Source: Sorex araneus
Lineage: Eukaryota; Chordata; Mammalia; Eulipotyphla; Soricidae
NCBI RefSeq assembly: GCF_027595985.1
Contig: NC_073313.1
Span: 114,467,552 to 114,531,551, forward strand
Length of the DNA: 64,000 bases
Reading direction: 5' to 3'
Positions 43,741 to 56,267 of the stretch are shown one piece after another (within the stretch, counting starts at the first letter, position 1; each line of letters opens with the position of its first letter). The position numbers and the translations under genes are program-made. A model generated the notes under the pieces. It was given only the letters and a program-made list of their open reading frames with translations. It was not told the DNA's origin and ran no database searches.

Positions 43741-44349
43741 CAAGAAATAAATTCAACAAAAAAAAGAAGAAAAAGAAAAAGAAAGGGAGAGGAAAGGACA
43801 GGAGGGGAGAGAGACTGGCAGATGACTTTCTAAAGGCATTGTGCCTCTGCTTTTTCAGAAGCAATATTTGAGAATTCGATTTTTTCTAAATTTCCACCAA
43901 TTGTTACTGTCAACTCTGCTAATAAGTAAACAGTGATAACTCATTTTGGTTTTAATTTACATTATACCAATGAATATTTAAGTTGAGCATCTTTATATGC
44001 TCCTGTCACTGTGTATCTCTTTTACTAGAACATTTAGTCAGATGTTTGACTCTTTTATAACATTAGATTGCTCATTTTCTCATTACTGTTTAGAAGGCTC
44101 TTTATTATTCTGAATACAAGAATCCAGTTAGAATCTCAAGAAGACAAGAAATAAAATTCTTGAGCATGCTTTTTCAGTATATCTCTTAGTTCTCCAGTAT
44201 TCTACCTTACAATTAATTAGTCACAACAATATCCTCAAACTTTGAACTCTTGCTCTTCACTCAACAAGTTCACTCTTTGCGATTCCCTCTACACACTAAG
44301 TTCAGAAAGTACCTCCAGACAGAAAGGCAGGAAAATTAATTTAAATTTA

Positions 44350-44500
44350 TTTTATTGTTTTGGGGGCCAAACTCAGAGTTATTTGGCACTTAATTTTGAC
44401 TCTACGCTCAGGGGTCATTCCCGGTGGGACTTGGGGAAACTTATGTGGTATGTCAAGGATCGAATCGAGTCAGCTGCATCCAAGGCAAGTTCCCTACTGG
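44350..44500 (-). mobile_element. Old SINE type A
   Basis: Complement text 'gggggccaaactcagagtt', 'acgctcaggggtcattccc' and 'gatcgaatcgagtcagctg'. Confidence 0.75.
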
Positions 44501-44512
44501 CAGTACTATTTT

Positions 44513-44552
44513 ATTTTATTAGTGAATCACCATGAGGTACAGTTGTAGACTG
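44513..44552 (-). mobile_element. Terminal L1 stub, opposed to next L1
   Basis: The complement of the L1 3' tip ('attagtgaatcaccatgag') directly abuts a plus-strand L1. Confidence 0.7.
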
Positions 44553-45408
44553 ATGAGCTGCAAAAGAATTAGAAACAACACATATTGGTGAGGATGTGGA
44601 GAAAGAGAAACTGGTACATAGTAGAATGTGCGTGACTTCGGGAAATATATCCTGGAGAAACAAAAAAGTATAGACTAAATGAGATCTGCACTTATATGTT
44701 CATCGCAGCACTGTTTCCAATAGCCAGAATCTGGAAAAAACCCGAGTGCCCGAGAACAGATGACTGGTTAAAGAAACTTTGGTACATCTATACAATGGAA
44801 TACTATGCAGCAGTTAGAAAGGATGAAGTCATGAACTTTGCATATAAGTGGATCAACATGGAAAGTATGCTAAGTGAAATGAGCCAGAAAGAGAGGGACA
44901 GACATAGAAAGATTGCATTCATCTGTGGAATATAGAACAACAGAGTAGGAGACTAATACCCAAGAATAGTAGCATATAATACCAGGAGGTTGGCTCCATA
45001 GCTTGGAAGCTGGCCTCTCACGTTGGGGGAAAGTCAACCCAGATAGAGAGGAGAACACCAAGTAATATGTGATTGGAGATCCTGCGCGGGAAGGGAGACG
45101 TGTGCTGAAAGTAGACTAGAGACTGAACAGGATGACCACTCAATACTCCTATTTCAAACCACAACACCCAAAAGGAAAGAGAGATATCAAATTGGAATGC
45201 CCCGCTACAGAGGCGCGGTGGGGTGGGGGGATGGGACTGGGGAGTGGGAGGGATACTGGGTTCATGGGTGGTAGAGAATGGACACTGGTGGAGGGATGGT
45301 CTCTTAAACATTGCATGAGGGAAAAACAAGCACGAAAATGTGTGATTCTGTAACTGTACCCTCACTGTGACTCACTAATTAAAAAATAAATAATTTTTTA
45401 AAAATGTG
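44553..45408 (+). mobile_element. 5'-truncated L1 with type 1 3' UTR
   Basis: The ORF2 C-terminus is open from 44696 to the stop at 44933-44935 (PRTDDWLKKLWYIYTMEYYAA). A type 1 3' UTR with a G-run tract (about 45217-45260) follows, ending in an attaaaaaataaataa tail. Confidence 0.93.
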
Positions 45409-46106
45409 AGTGAAATTTTATAACATGATGCTAAGTGGAAAGAAGAGAAAGATAACACTTTATACTATCTCATTCATTTGAAATGTCCAGAGCAAGAAAA
45501 CAGAGACAGAAAACAGATAAGTGGTCACATATCTTTGAATATACTACTAGCTGCTGATTTGTATGGTATGTGAATTATATGCCAACAAAACTATTAAACA
45601 TGAACCAGTAAAAATATAATGTAAAGGTCTCCTGCCTTGAATTTATAAGCAGAGCAAAAAAAAAGACAAACAGGAAAGAATTTGATTAGGCACTTCAAAT
45701 AAAGAGTATACAGACAGCTAAGATATGAAAAATTTTGATATGAAAAGATCCTTCATGAAGTGAAACTGTAGAGAAATATAAAGTGAAATCATAATGTGAC
45801 ATTACCAATGCCCACTGAAATGATTAAATTTTTTAAAAAATGTAAAAATCAGATGTTTGAATGTGGATCAACCATTGCTCTTAAGTAACATTACCGTGGG
45901 GGCATAAAATTGAACATAATAAATTGTGCAACAGAAAGTTTGTTCATTTCAAAATAAATGTAAACATATACTTAACATTATGACCAGGTAATCCCACTTC
46001 TAGTTAATTTGTTTTAAGAAATTAAAACATATACACAGAAAAAATGTTTAGACATGACTAACCAATAACTAGAAACAATAAGTATACCTATTAATAGGGA
46101 ATAAAT
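45409..46106. other. No recognisable feature
   Basis: AT-rich unique sequence. Confidence 0.4.
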
Positions 46107-46123
46107 AAAAATTATGTATTTGT

Positions 46124-46283
46124 GAGTCTGGAGAGATAGCACAGCGGGTAGGGCGTTTGCCTTGCACGCGGCCGACCCGGGTTCAAATCCCAGCATCCCA
46201 TATGGTTCCCTGAGCAACGCCAGGAGTAATTCCTGAGTGCAGAGCCAGGAGTAACCCTTGTGCATCGCCAGGTGTGACCCCCC
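46124..46283 (+). mobile_element. Young SINE type A, perfect TSD
   Basis: Near-consensus copy with a perfect 17-bp TSD aaaaattatgtatttgt (46107-46123 and 46284-46300). The usual 'aaaaagc' end reads 'cccccc'. Confidence 0.97.
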
Positions 46284-46300
46284 AAAAATTATGTATTTGT

Positions 46301-47030
46301 TTATTGGATAATGGGACCCTGCTCAGAAATTAATATGTAATAAATTGTTAACAATATACATGATTCTCAAAAACGTTATGCCGATAGGAGATCTGAGAAA
46401 ATTTTGTTCGAACCTGTTTACACAAAATTATAAGAGTCAACGCTAATCTCTGGTAACAAGAAACAGATATATAGCTGTCTGGAGCTAGGGCCGGCAGGGT
46501 GAATTGTTTGCAAAATGGTAGAAGGAAACTTTGGTTTGAAGGAAATTTTCTAATCCTTGACTGGGGTTGTGGTTACAGTGTATACATTTTTTAAGAATTA
46601 TCAAAAAGTGCACTTTAGTTAAAGCATTATTTTGTGTTAAGTTATACCTCAAAAAGTAAATTAAGAAAAGATGCCAAAAATGAGTTCAAGTGTTAGGAAA
46701 ATTGTCTTTGTCATAGAAAAAAGATTCTACTGTTTGTGTCTTTACGTAACTGAGCAAAGAATTAAATTAAACAAATAAGTACATGGTTAGACAAAGTTAA
46801 ATACATATTAAATGTTTCTTAAATGAATTATCTCTAAGAGATTGTGGCATAATTGAAAAGGATATATTGGAATACGCAACAAAGAACATATAAGAAAACA
46901 AGAGTTAAAAACCAAATTTAAGAATGCCATTCTCAAAAAACGTTTTAAAATATACATAGACGATAAAAAGAGTAGCAGCATAAGCAGACAAGAGAAGAGG
47001 TGCTATTGTAATAGATAAGCTTTGAATCTG
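46301..47030. other. No recognisable feature
   Basis: AT-rich unique sequence. Confidence 0.4.
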
Positions 47031-47034
47031 AGAA

Positions 47035-47146
47035 CTTTTATTTTGTAGTAGCGAGGATCAAACCTGTTAATTAAACTTGGGGATAGAATTCAGGGCCTTT
47101 CACTTTTAAGGCAAATGTTTTACTCCAGAGCTACATGTCCGGCCCT
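47035..47146 (-). mobile_element. Old SINE fragment
   Basis: Complement of body and head: 'gaggatcaaacctgttaat', 'aaggcaaatgttttactcc' and 'catgtccggccc'. Heavily decayed. Confidence 0.55.
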
Positions 47147-47589
47147 TAAGAGAGCCAGGATGCTCTATTGAGACACCTCTGAGAGCCAAACCTAGTGAAT
47201 CTGAAGAATCTTTTTAAAAATATCTAGAAAAAGAAAAAATCCTAACGGTGGGTTTGAGGGAAATATTTGACTATAATTTAATTCCAAGAATAGAATTGCT
47301 TCATCTATGCCTCTTTCTACTCCGAAGTAGTTCTCTTAGTGTTTATAAAATGGATAGGTACATTTTGAAACGTTATTAAGCCTCTAGATCCACATATAGA
47401 TATAATTATTCAGTTCTAGTCATAATGGAGGTTGATTACTCAGAGCCCTGTAATTAGAAATGTCTTCTAACTATAGATGTATGGCTTACATGGAGTTTTA
47501 GGTAGCTGTGAATCAGAAACCCCATCAACTTTTCACCATTCTCTTTCTAAAGCAATGTTATAGTTATTCAATACTTATGCATCGATTTC

Positions 47590-48380
47590 ATTAAGAAATT
47601 CTGCCATTAAAGCACTCAGGGCAAGAGAACCAGAGAACTGATCTACAGAACTGAACATTCCTAAAGGAGGAAAAGTTGGGGTGAGTGGGAGGGGTTCTCT
47701 GAGACATTGGTGGAGAGAACTGGATACCCTGCTGTTGAAACATTCTATTTAATCATTAGAAATACATCCAACCCCATCAGAAAATGGGGTGAAAAATGAA
47801 CAGAAACTTTCCCAAGGAAGAGATACGAATGGCCAAAAGGCACATGAAAAAGTGCTCTACATCACTAATCATCAGGGAGATGCAGATCAAAACAACCATG
47901 AGATACCACCTCACACCACAGAGACTGGCACACATCCAAAAGAACAAAAGCAACCGCTGTTGGAGATGATGTGGGGAGAAAGGGACCCTTCTACACTGCT
48001 GGTGGGAATGCCGACTGGTTCAGCCCTTCTGGAAAACAATATAAACACTTCTCAAAAAATTAGAAATTGAGCTCCCATTTGACCCAGCAATACCACTACT
48101 GGAAATATACCCCAGAGAAGCAAAAAAGTATAGTCAAAATGACATCTGCGCTTATATGTTCATCGCAGCACTGTTTACAATAGCCAGAATTTGGAAAAAA
48201 CCCGAGTGCCCTAGAACAGATGACTGGTTCAAGAAACTCCGGTACATCTATACAATGGAATACTATGCAGCTGTTAGAAAAAATGAAGTCATGAACTTTT
48301 CATATAAGTGAATCAACATAGAAAGTATCATGCTAAGTGAAATGAGTCAGAAAGAGAGAGACAGACATAAAAAGATCAAA
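47590..48380 (+). mobile_element. L1 ORF2 3' part, lacking 3' UTR
   Basis: From about 47775, plus-strand ORF2 text is clear ([15 protein letters not shown]-like, IARIWKKPECPRTDDW-like), with frameshifts. It breaks off at about 48375 just before the ORF2 stop. 47590-47775 is less certain and may be a separate L1-like 3' UTR piece. No poly-A follows, so the 3' end was lost by deletion. Confidence 0.88.
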
Positions 48381-49894
48381 TGCAAAATAAAAAAATGTAG
48401 GTATGTTATGTCACAAAACTGACATGCTTAGTGCCAATTTAGAATTTGGATGTTGAAAGAGACTTTATGAGAAGAAAGATGACCCAGTTCAGGCCTTGCA
48501 ATTCTCCTTCAAGGTATATTAATGTCAATGGGGGTAGGATATTCCTCCTATTTTTCACATAAGGATGTTTTTATCTAGATGATTTTCTGTTATTTAGGAA
48601 TGTGTAAACTAGTCAGAGTTGAAAGGATTGCCAATAACTTTATTTCATTTTATTGGCAAGGAAAAGAGCCTACAGCAAGGAAATTATTTTTGGAAGACAA
48701 TACCTACTGTTGAATATGTTTGTGGAGTTTTTCATTCTGGGGAAAATACTGAGAGTTTAGACAAAAATCATGTCAAGCAAATTTCAACTTTAGCCCATAA
48801 AATCTGAAAAATATATTCCTTCTCTGTTTCTGCTAGAGGATAGGATCTGAACAATGGACTGTGTGTGTGTGTTTTGTGTGTGCGTGTGGTCGCTTGGATG
48901 TACGCATGCATGTTGAAGATTGCAAAACTATGACTGTTACTGGCTCTGATAAAGAAATGCCATGGACTTAAGCATTTGACTTAGATTGAAAATAATTTTC
49001 TGCTAAGATAGATTACAAATATTTGGCTAATAGCTCATCAAGATAGGATTATTTTTGTTCCAGAATCACTAACAATGTGGAAGAGTTGTGGTTACTAACC
49101 TATACTCCAGAGGTGAGGAGACTGAAATTCTTTCACTTGGGGTGATTTTGGATTTGACTAGAAGAAAATACATGATTCCAAAATACCTTCCACATCTGGA
49201 TCCCACACTGTGAGACTTGGCAGTCTAACTGCTTTTAAAATGTTGCAGCATTGTTAGATAACCAGCCAGAATATGTTGAAATGGTACATAGTTTGAAATA
49301 GTCCACATATGGGTAAATATGTAAACCCTGAAATGTTGTTTTCTTGTCCTTAATCTGGCAGGGAAGTATAAACATAAATCAGAAATTGTAACAATATGGT
49401 TCAAATTTAGCATATTTATTTATATTTCAATATTTTCTCAAAAAGTACTATTTATTAGGTACATTGTTTAGTGTAATAGCTAGGTTACCTGAAGAAAAGT
49501 GCATGTTTATGGAGTGATAACTTATGTGATATATTTCACTGTGTACTTTTTTAATCTATATTTTTACTGGAGAGTGCTTTGGTGCAGTGGCTGTGAAAGC
49601 CAGGAACATTGTGTTGAGAAGGAATCTGGATTTACAGGTTCTTAGTGTGAAATAGTACCTTGAGTAATTAGTGATTTTGGCATTATGTGTAAAAGGAGAA
49701 TTGCGGGAACATATCATGCATTTAATATAGGAAAAAGTATTTTTTCTAATTTTTGTTTTATTGTTAGATTAAAAAATCTGACATGGTAAGCCATAAAAGC
49801 ACTATAGAAATATATATATGAGAAATTATTTTTCTTCTATTTTTCTCTCTATTCTCCAAGTACCATGTTTGAATGCAACTATTGTGATTTCTTT
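48381..49894. other. No recognisable feature
   Basis: About 1.5 kb of unique sequence with a short GT-rich patch at about 48860-48890. Confidence 0.4.
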
Positions 49895-49911
49895 AAGAAA
49901 CTTTTATTCCT

Positions 49912-50098
49912 GGGGCTGGAGAGATAGCACAGCGGGTAGGGCGTTTGCCTTGCACGCGGCCGACCCGGGTTCAAATCCCAGCATCCCATATGGTCCCCTG
50001 AGCACCGCCAGGGGTAATTCCTGAGTGCAGAGCCAGGAGTAACCCCTGTGCATTGCCAGGTGTGACCCAAAAAGCAAAAAAAAAAAAAAAAAAAAAAA
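49912..50098 (+). mobile_element. Very young SINE type A
   Basis: Consensus-like copy with intact A and B boxes, an unbroken poly-A of about 27 nt and a perfect 17-bp TSD aagaaacttttattcct (49895-49911 and 50099-50115). It is the best candidate for a recent insertion in the window. Confidence 0.98.
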
Positions 50099-50247
50099 AA
50101 GAAACTTTTATTCCTATATTCCGTTAAAGGAGTCCTGTATCAGAATCTACCATTGCACTCTGACAAACTTTATGTTAAATATATTTTGGCAAAAACAGTA
50201 AGTACTTTACATGATAGACATTGCATTGTGAACTGATTTTTTTTCTC

Positions 50248-50406
50248 TGTTTTGTTTGTTTTTGGGCTATACTTGCATTGTTCAGGGCTTACACCTGGAA
50301 TCACTCCTTGTGGTGCTTGAGAGACCAAATGGGATGCTGTGGATCAAACCTGGACCAACACTGTGCAAGGTAAATGCCCTACCTGCAGTACCATTGCTCT
50401 GGCCCC
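50248..50406 (-). mobile_element. Old SINE type A
   Basis: Complement of tail, body and head: 'tttttgggctatacttgca', 'gatcaaacctggaccaaca' and 'attgctctggcccc'. Confidence 0.85.
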
Positions 50407-50506
50407 AAAATTGTGCATTTTAAATGAATGCAAATAACTAATATGTTTGGATTAATATCTGCAATGCCTGTCATACTTGTTATTGTTTCCTAGAATGTTT
50501 TTGTTC

Positions 50507-50689
50507 TTTTTTTTTTTTTTTGCTTTTTGGGTCACACCTGCCGATGCTCAGTTAGGAGTTACTCCTGACTCTGCACTTAGGAAATACTCCTGGCGGTGCT
50601 CAGGGGACCATATGGGATGCTGGGGATGGAACCCAGGTCAGCCTCGTGCAAGGCAAATGCCCTACTCTCTATACTATCGCTCCAGCCCA
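50507..50689 (-). mobile_element. Young SINE type A
   Basis: Near-consensus complement with poly-T of about 15 nt at its left edge and a head ending 'ctatcgctccagccc'. Confidence 0.93.
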
Positions 50690-51155
50690 GTCTCTATTCT
50701 ATATTCTTAGCTTTTTCTTTCTGTTTTTTCCCTACCTTTGTGCATTTGATTGTTATGTGTGATTCAATTTTCCTTCCTTTTAAAAGCAAGTCAATTTTAC
50801 TTTTTTCTTCATTGTTTCTAATGGTTTTCTTAAAGTTTTCAGAAAACACATACATTCCAAATCCACTTTCAAATAATGGTGTCCTACTTCATGGATAGTG
50901 AAATGCATTGTACTAACAAAATAGTTCTAATTTTCTCACATCCTTTATATTATTTCTATCATTCACTTCACTTGCATATAGCCATCTATACTCAAATATA
51001 TTGCTATTACTATTTTGAACAATAATGTTATAATTTTTGTAGTGAACAATATATGGTACATCAATTAAATATAAGAATAAAAGTTTTACTTTAGTTTCAT
51101 TTGTACTTACTTCTCCATTGCTCTTCTTTACGTACATATAAGTTTCTGGCATATT
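50690..51155. other. No recognisable feature
   Basis: AT-rich unique sequence. Confidence 0.4.
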
Positions 51156-51159
51156 TTCT

Positions 51160-52370
51160 TTTTAAAAAATTTTTTTAAATTGAATCACTGTGAGATGCAG
51201 TTACAAAGCTTTCTGTTTGAGTTTCAGTTGTACAATGATTGAACACTTATTACTCCACCAGTATCAGTGCACAATTTCCACCACCAATATTCCCAGTATT
51301 TCTCCCCCATTCCACACCTCTCCCTGCCTCTATGGCAGACAATTTCCCACATACTCTCTCTCTACTTTGGGGCATTGTAGCTTGCAATACAGATACTGAG
51401 AGGCTATCACATTTGGTCGTTCATCTAATTTCAGCACACATCTACCATCCTGAATGATCCCTCCAACAATCATTGACTTGGTGATCCCTTCTCTATTCCA
51501 GCTGCCTTCTCCTCCAGTTCAAGAGGCAGGCTTCCAACTATGGAGCAATATTTCTGGCCCTTGTCTTTACTGTCCTTCGGTGTCCATCTCATATTATGTT
51601 ATTTTATATTCCACAAATGAGTGCAATCATTCTATGTCTGTACCTTTCTTCCTGACTCATTTCACTTAGCATGATACTCTCCATGACTATCCACTTACAA
51701 ACAAATTTCATGACTTCATCTTTCCTAACAGCTGCATAGTATTCCATTGTGTAGATGTACCAATGTTTCTTTAACCAATCATCTGTTCTTGGGCACTGGG
51801 GTTGCTTCCAGATTTTGGCTATTTTGAACAGTGCTGCAATGAACATACAGGTGCAGATGTTATTTCTACTGTACTTTTTTTCACCATTGGGATATATTCC
51901 CAGAAGTGGTAGTGAAGTGTCATATTAAACCTTAATTTCCAGTTTGAGATGGAATGTCCATATTGGTTTCTAAAAAGGTTGAACCAGTTGGCATTCCCAC
52001 TAATAATGAAAGAGAGTCCTTTCTCTCCACATCTGAGCCAGAACAGGTTGCTTTTGTTCTTTTTGGTGTGTGCCAGTCTGTTTTGAAATGACATCTCATT
52101 GTTCTTTTGATTTACATTTCTCTGATGATTAGCAATGTAGAGAATTTTTCATGTGGCTTTTGGTCATGTGTATTTCTTTTTGAGGAAGCTACTGTTCATT
52201 TCTTCTCCCCACTATTTGATGGGGTTGGAGGGTTTTTCTTGTACAATTCTACTAGAGTCTTGTATATCCTGGATATTAACCCCTTATCAGATGGTTAGTG
52301 GGTAAATATTCTTTTCCATTCCCTGAGCTCTCTCTGTATTTTGTTTGATATATTTTCTTAACTGAAGAAC
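51160..52370 (-). mobile_element. 5'-truncated L1 (3' UTR and ORF2 C-terminus)
   Basis: Antisense L1. The ORF2 C-terminus is open over 51604-51846 (PRTDDWLKKHWYIYTMEYYAA) with the stop at 51604-51606. The type 1 3' UTR runs left to the T-rich end at about 51165. Further ORF2 text, decayed, extends to about 52370. Confidence 0.92.
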
Positions 52371-52739
52371 TTTTAACATTTGTAGCAAGGCAGATTTACT
52401 GGCAACAAAAAATTTCCTCAAGTTTTGTTTGCCTGAAGAATTCCTTCTTTCTCTTTATTGATAATTTTTCACGATACAAATTCTAGGTTGTCAAGTTTTT
52501 CCTCTCTTAGTATTTAAGGCATTTTATACCTCTTTGTACTTGTTTGTATAATTTAGGATAAGTTCAATGGACGTCATATATATTTTTCCCCTGACATCAC
52601 TTGCTGTTGTTGCTGCTACTGCAACATCTGATGGGTGTACACTTCGTTGAGGTGTTCAGTGAGAGTTGCACATTAACTGTGGTGAGTTTGTGGCATTTGG
52701 TGATCTCAACAGCACTGTTGGTCATATTGCTTTATGATG

Positions 52740-52830
52740 TGGGGTGCTGCTGCTTGTGCAGTAGTGCTGGGGATCAAACTTGCAGTTACACGCATGGTAC
52801 TTTACTGCTGACTCATTTCACCAGGTAACT
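52740..52830 (-). mobile_element. Old SINE fragment
   Basis: Complement of a SINE body only ('ctggggatcaaacttgcag'). Weak. Confidence 0.4.
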
Positions 52831-52913
52831 AATTTTTATCTTTGTTTCTTTTTAGGTAAACAAATTTCCCATATATATGTATATATAAAATATACATAAT
52901 ATAGATATACGTG

Positions 52914-53160
52914 GGGCTGGAGTGATAGCATAGTGGTAGGGTGTTCGCCTTTCACGTGGCCAACCAGTGTTCGATTCTTCCGCCCCTCTCAGAGAGCCCG
53001 GTGAGCTACGAGAGTGTCGTGCCCGCAAGGCAGAGCCTGGCAAGCTACCCGTGGTGTATTGAATATGCCCAAAACAGTAACAATAAGTCTCACAATGAGA
53101 GATGTTACTGGTGCCTGCTCGAGCAAATCGATGAGCAACGGGATGACAGTGACAGTGACA
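52914..53160 (+). mobile_element. SINE type B, full length
   Basis: Complete plus-strand copy from 'ggggctggagtgatagcat' to 'gggatgacagtgacagtga'. It is embedded between TA-rich repeats, so TSDs are not readable. Confidence 0.95.
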
Positions 53161-53161
53161 G

Positions 53162-53255
53162 ATACATATATGTATGTATGCCTATATATAGACACATATA
53201 TACACATATTTGTTTTTGTGTATATACATGTGTGTGTGTGTATATATATATACAT
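53162..53255. repeat. TA/TG microsatellite
   Basis: Mixed tatg, catata and tgtg units between two SINEs. Confidence 0.9.
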
Positions 53256-53398
53256 CGGGCAAAGCTCAGTGGTTACTCCTGGCAATACACCAGGAATTAC
53301 TCCTGGAAGTATCCTGGAGACCATATGGAATGCAGGGAATTAAATCCAGATTAGCTGTGTGCAACGCAAATGCTCTACCCACTGTACTATGCCTCCGG
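53256..53398 (-). mobile_element. SINE type A (diverged)
   Basis: Complement of body and head: 'agtggttactcctggcaat', 'tggagaccatatggaatgc', 'actatgcctccggatcc'. Confidence 0.88.
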
Positions 53399-53625
53399 AT
53401 CCTTCCCTCTTATTTTATGTAAGATATTTTCCCATCTTTTAAAGTTTGAATTATGGTGTACCTAATTATAGTTTGTTTGTATTTATCTTGCTTGGTGTTT
53501 TCTGAGGTTCCTAAATTTATGCTTTGATGCTCAACATTAAATTTGGTAAATTTCTAGCCCTTATTCCTTCAAATATTTTTTTTGTTGCGATCTTTCTTCT
53601 CTGATATTTCTTCTTTTGTTGTTGC

Positions 53626-53761
53626 TGTTTTGGGGGCCACACAAGGCTCTGAGCTCAATGATTATTTCTGGTAGACTCAGTGGACCATCTGAGGTGCTGG
53701 GCATTGAACCTCATCGGCTGCATACTAACCAAGCTACTAGTTGTACTATCTCTTCGGCCCC
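53626..53761 (-). mobile_element. Old SINE type A
   Basis: Complement text 'tgggggccacacaaggctc', 'gctgggcattgaacctcat' and 'ctatctcttcggcccc'. Confidence 0.8.
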
Positions 53762-53992
53762 CTCTTTTTGATATTTCTGTTATGCATTACTCTACAATTG
53801 TCTCAAGTATTCTTGAATATTACATTCTCATTTTCCGCCATTTGTTTTCCCTCTTTGTTTTTTGGTTCTGAAAATTTCTATTGACATATCCTTGAGCTTG
53901 AATTATTTCTTCAGATATATGCGTTCTACTATTGAGTGAGTCCCTCAAGGGAGTTTATGTTTTGATTTTAGTGTTTTAAAAATATCTAGTGG

Positions 53993-54052
53993 GCCAGAGT
54001 GATAGTACATTATGTAGGGTTCTTACCTTGCAAGTGGTCTACCTTTGTTCAC
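53993..54052 (+). mobile_element. SINE head fragment
   Basis: 'gggccagagtgatagtaca' to 'ctacctttgttc'. The body is lost. Confidence 0.65.
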
Positions 54053-54850
54053 TGTACTTTGTAGTTCTCTGAATGAGTTTATTTGACCATTTTCTTTTGT
54101 TTTTCATTTTTATTTTTCTGTGATCTTTCAATTAATATCTTTTGCCAATATTTCCATTCATTTGATCAACTTTTTATTGTTGATTTATAGGTGCTCTTTA
54201 TACATTCAGGAAATTAGATCTTTGTTATCTAATACAAAATCATTTTCCCAGTGTGTTAATTCAAAAATTCTTTTGAATTTTTAATAGTATGATCTTTCCC
54301 TACAGAATTAATAATTTTTTAAGTAGTTTAATTTATTAGTTCTAAAAAATTTATGACTTCTGGATTTTCCATTATGCTTAGAAAATCATTTCGTACTGTT
54401 TTTATACTTTGCTTTTTGTGTTTAAATTGTTGAATCATCTGGAATTAATTTTGCTGTAAACTGCGAATTTGCAATCTAACTTGATTTAGTATTATTTTTT
54501 CAGGTGGTTACCTAGTAGACACAATTTTGGATTATCCTATTTTAACTAAATACTTTTACCTTTTCCAATTTTTTAAATAGTTTTTCAGCAATCACATTTT
54601 ATGATATTAATATTGTAACAGTGATATTCTGAAAAACTTGGTATTTCCAATATTTGTAACTGCATATTATGCTACAGTGGCCTTCTTCTTGGATATCTCC
54701 TTGCTTCTGGCGAATTATTTCTCCAGGATACATTATTGAAAGTGGAATAGCTAAGTTTTAATATGTATCTCCATATTGCTTTCTAGAAGTGTACACTGAT
54801 TAATCCTACAATTGATTAATAAAATGTCATTACTGTGGAGTGTTGTATTT

Positions 54851-56265
54851 TAACTATAAAGATGAAAAAAATGCCAAATCCAGTATCACTTTAATTGGAA
54901 TTTACTGAGGTCTATGAAAAGTTTTTTCAGTGTTCACTTACTTCTTTTTTCACTTAGTGAGAAGATCATGGGTTTGGGGCCCAAATAGACCTGATTTTAG
55001 CTCTTCCATTTCCTAGCTTTGGTATCTCAATGGAAACCTTGTTATGTAATTTTGTATCTGGTACAGAAAAACAACTTGGGAAATGATTAATAAATATTAT
55101 CTATTTTTTATGTGTGAATTGTCTATAATATTTGTAAAAGTTATATTGTGTAGACATGCTAAAATATTAGATGAACTTTAGACTAGGAACCTGTGGCACA
55201 TTAGCCATAAAATCTTTAGCTGGTGGAAATGGGTCACTTTGTTTCTCTCAAAATTCACAGAGGTAACATAAAACAGGTAGAAAACCGTTTTCAGAAATTC
55301 CAGAGTAATGAAGTTACAAATGGATATTTAGTTAGAAATGTGTTAAACTAGTAGTAATTCATAAAAATGTAAGGAAATTTAAAAGAGTCTTTTATAGTTA
55401 TTAGCCTTAAAGGGTCATTAATAGAAAATGCAAATCAGATGTTACTTCTGGTCACATGTGCTAATAGAATAAATTCAGTTCAAGCTAATATCCATTCATT
55501 TCCAGTGATCAATACTACTCATTTTTATAGATTTCAACATAAAAGAAAAAACAAAGCTAGACATTTTAAAAAATATCACACTAAGTCAGTTATTAACCTA
55601 ACCAAACTTTCCTTCAAACAAAAACAAGTTCTGTACATACAACAATCTTAATTTTGTTTACACTCTTATCTTATGACCAATTTTGAGGTTGTGTGTAGTA
55701 TAGATTGCTGACTTTTTACACCAAACATGTTAACCGGTCTATATAGTTTAATTTCTTTCATACTGCTTTATTTTCCCCATTGTTTTGACATTTCTTTAAA
55801 AAACCGCCTAATTTTCCTAATTTTCTGCCCAAAACCTCTTCGTTATCTGTGGAGTAAATCTAAACTTCATAGAATGACCCATTACTATAGTGCATTGACA
55901 TATATTTTCCAGCTTTATTGTTCTCTCCTATTTTCTCTTTTTGCCTGCCACTACCCCTTATATGCCCCTTGTCTTATCTTTAGTATGTAATCACGGTCTC
56001 AAATTTTCATTGCAGATTCTTGGGTCATATCTACTGAAGCCAGGTATTTGTCCCCAGGAATTGGAACTATAAGAAGAAAAAAAGAAGTATATAGTCAAGT
56101 TTTAGTTTCAGAAGCAGTGCTTTAGGCCTTAATCCCACAAAATATTTTCCTACTTCTTCAGAAGTTCACATCAGTTTCTACCATCCCATATTTTTATCTT
56201 TCTATTTATATTCCATTATTTCTACCTATTTTAGCCCTATTGATTTTCTTTATTTTTATTCTTTG
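54851..56265. other. No recognisable feature
   Basis: AT-rich, about 1.4 kb. Short open frames at 55439-55651 and 55727-55990 have no family resemblance. Confidence 0.4.
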
Positions 56266-56267
56266 TT

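Larger units (their letters stand above)
43000..44200 (-). mobile_element. Old L1 remnant, interrupted by SINEs
   Basis: The antisense order of old L1 ORF2 is visible: 'ggctattaaaaatagcaca' (about 43120), 'ggttttaatttacattata' and 'gttgagcatctttatatgc' (43940-44010), then 'gctctttattattctgaat'. Two SINEs are inserted. Confidence 0.65.
52371..54850 (-). mobile_element. Old L1M-like tract, interrupted by SINEs
   Basis: The antisense order of old mammalian L1 is recognisable: 'gcagatttactggcaacaa' (52396), 'cttgcttggtgttttctga' (53490), 'ccttcaaatattttttttg' (53570) and 'gtgctctttatacattcag' (54192). Later parts run to about 54850. Assigned from memory of family sequence order; internal breaks are likely. 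Confidence 0.6.

Noticed and set aside
49912-50098. tRNA gene because of A and B boxes
   Set aside because: The tRNA-like head belongs to a SINE; there is no cloverleaf, and poly-A and TSD mark retroposition.
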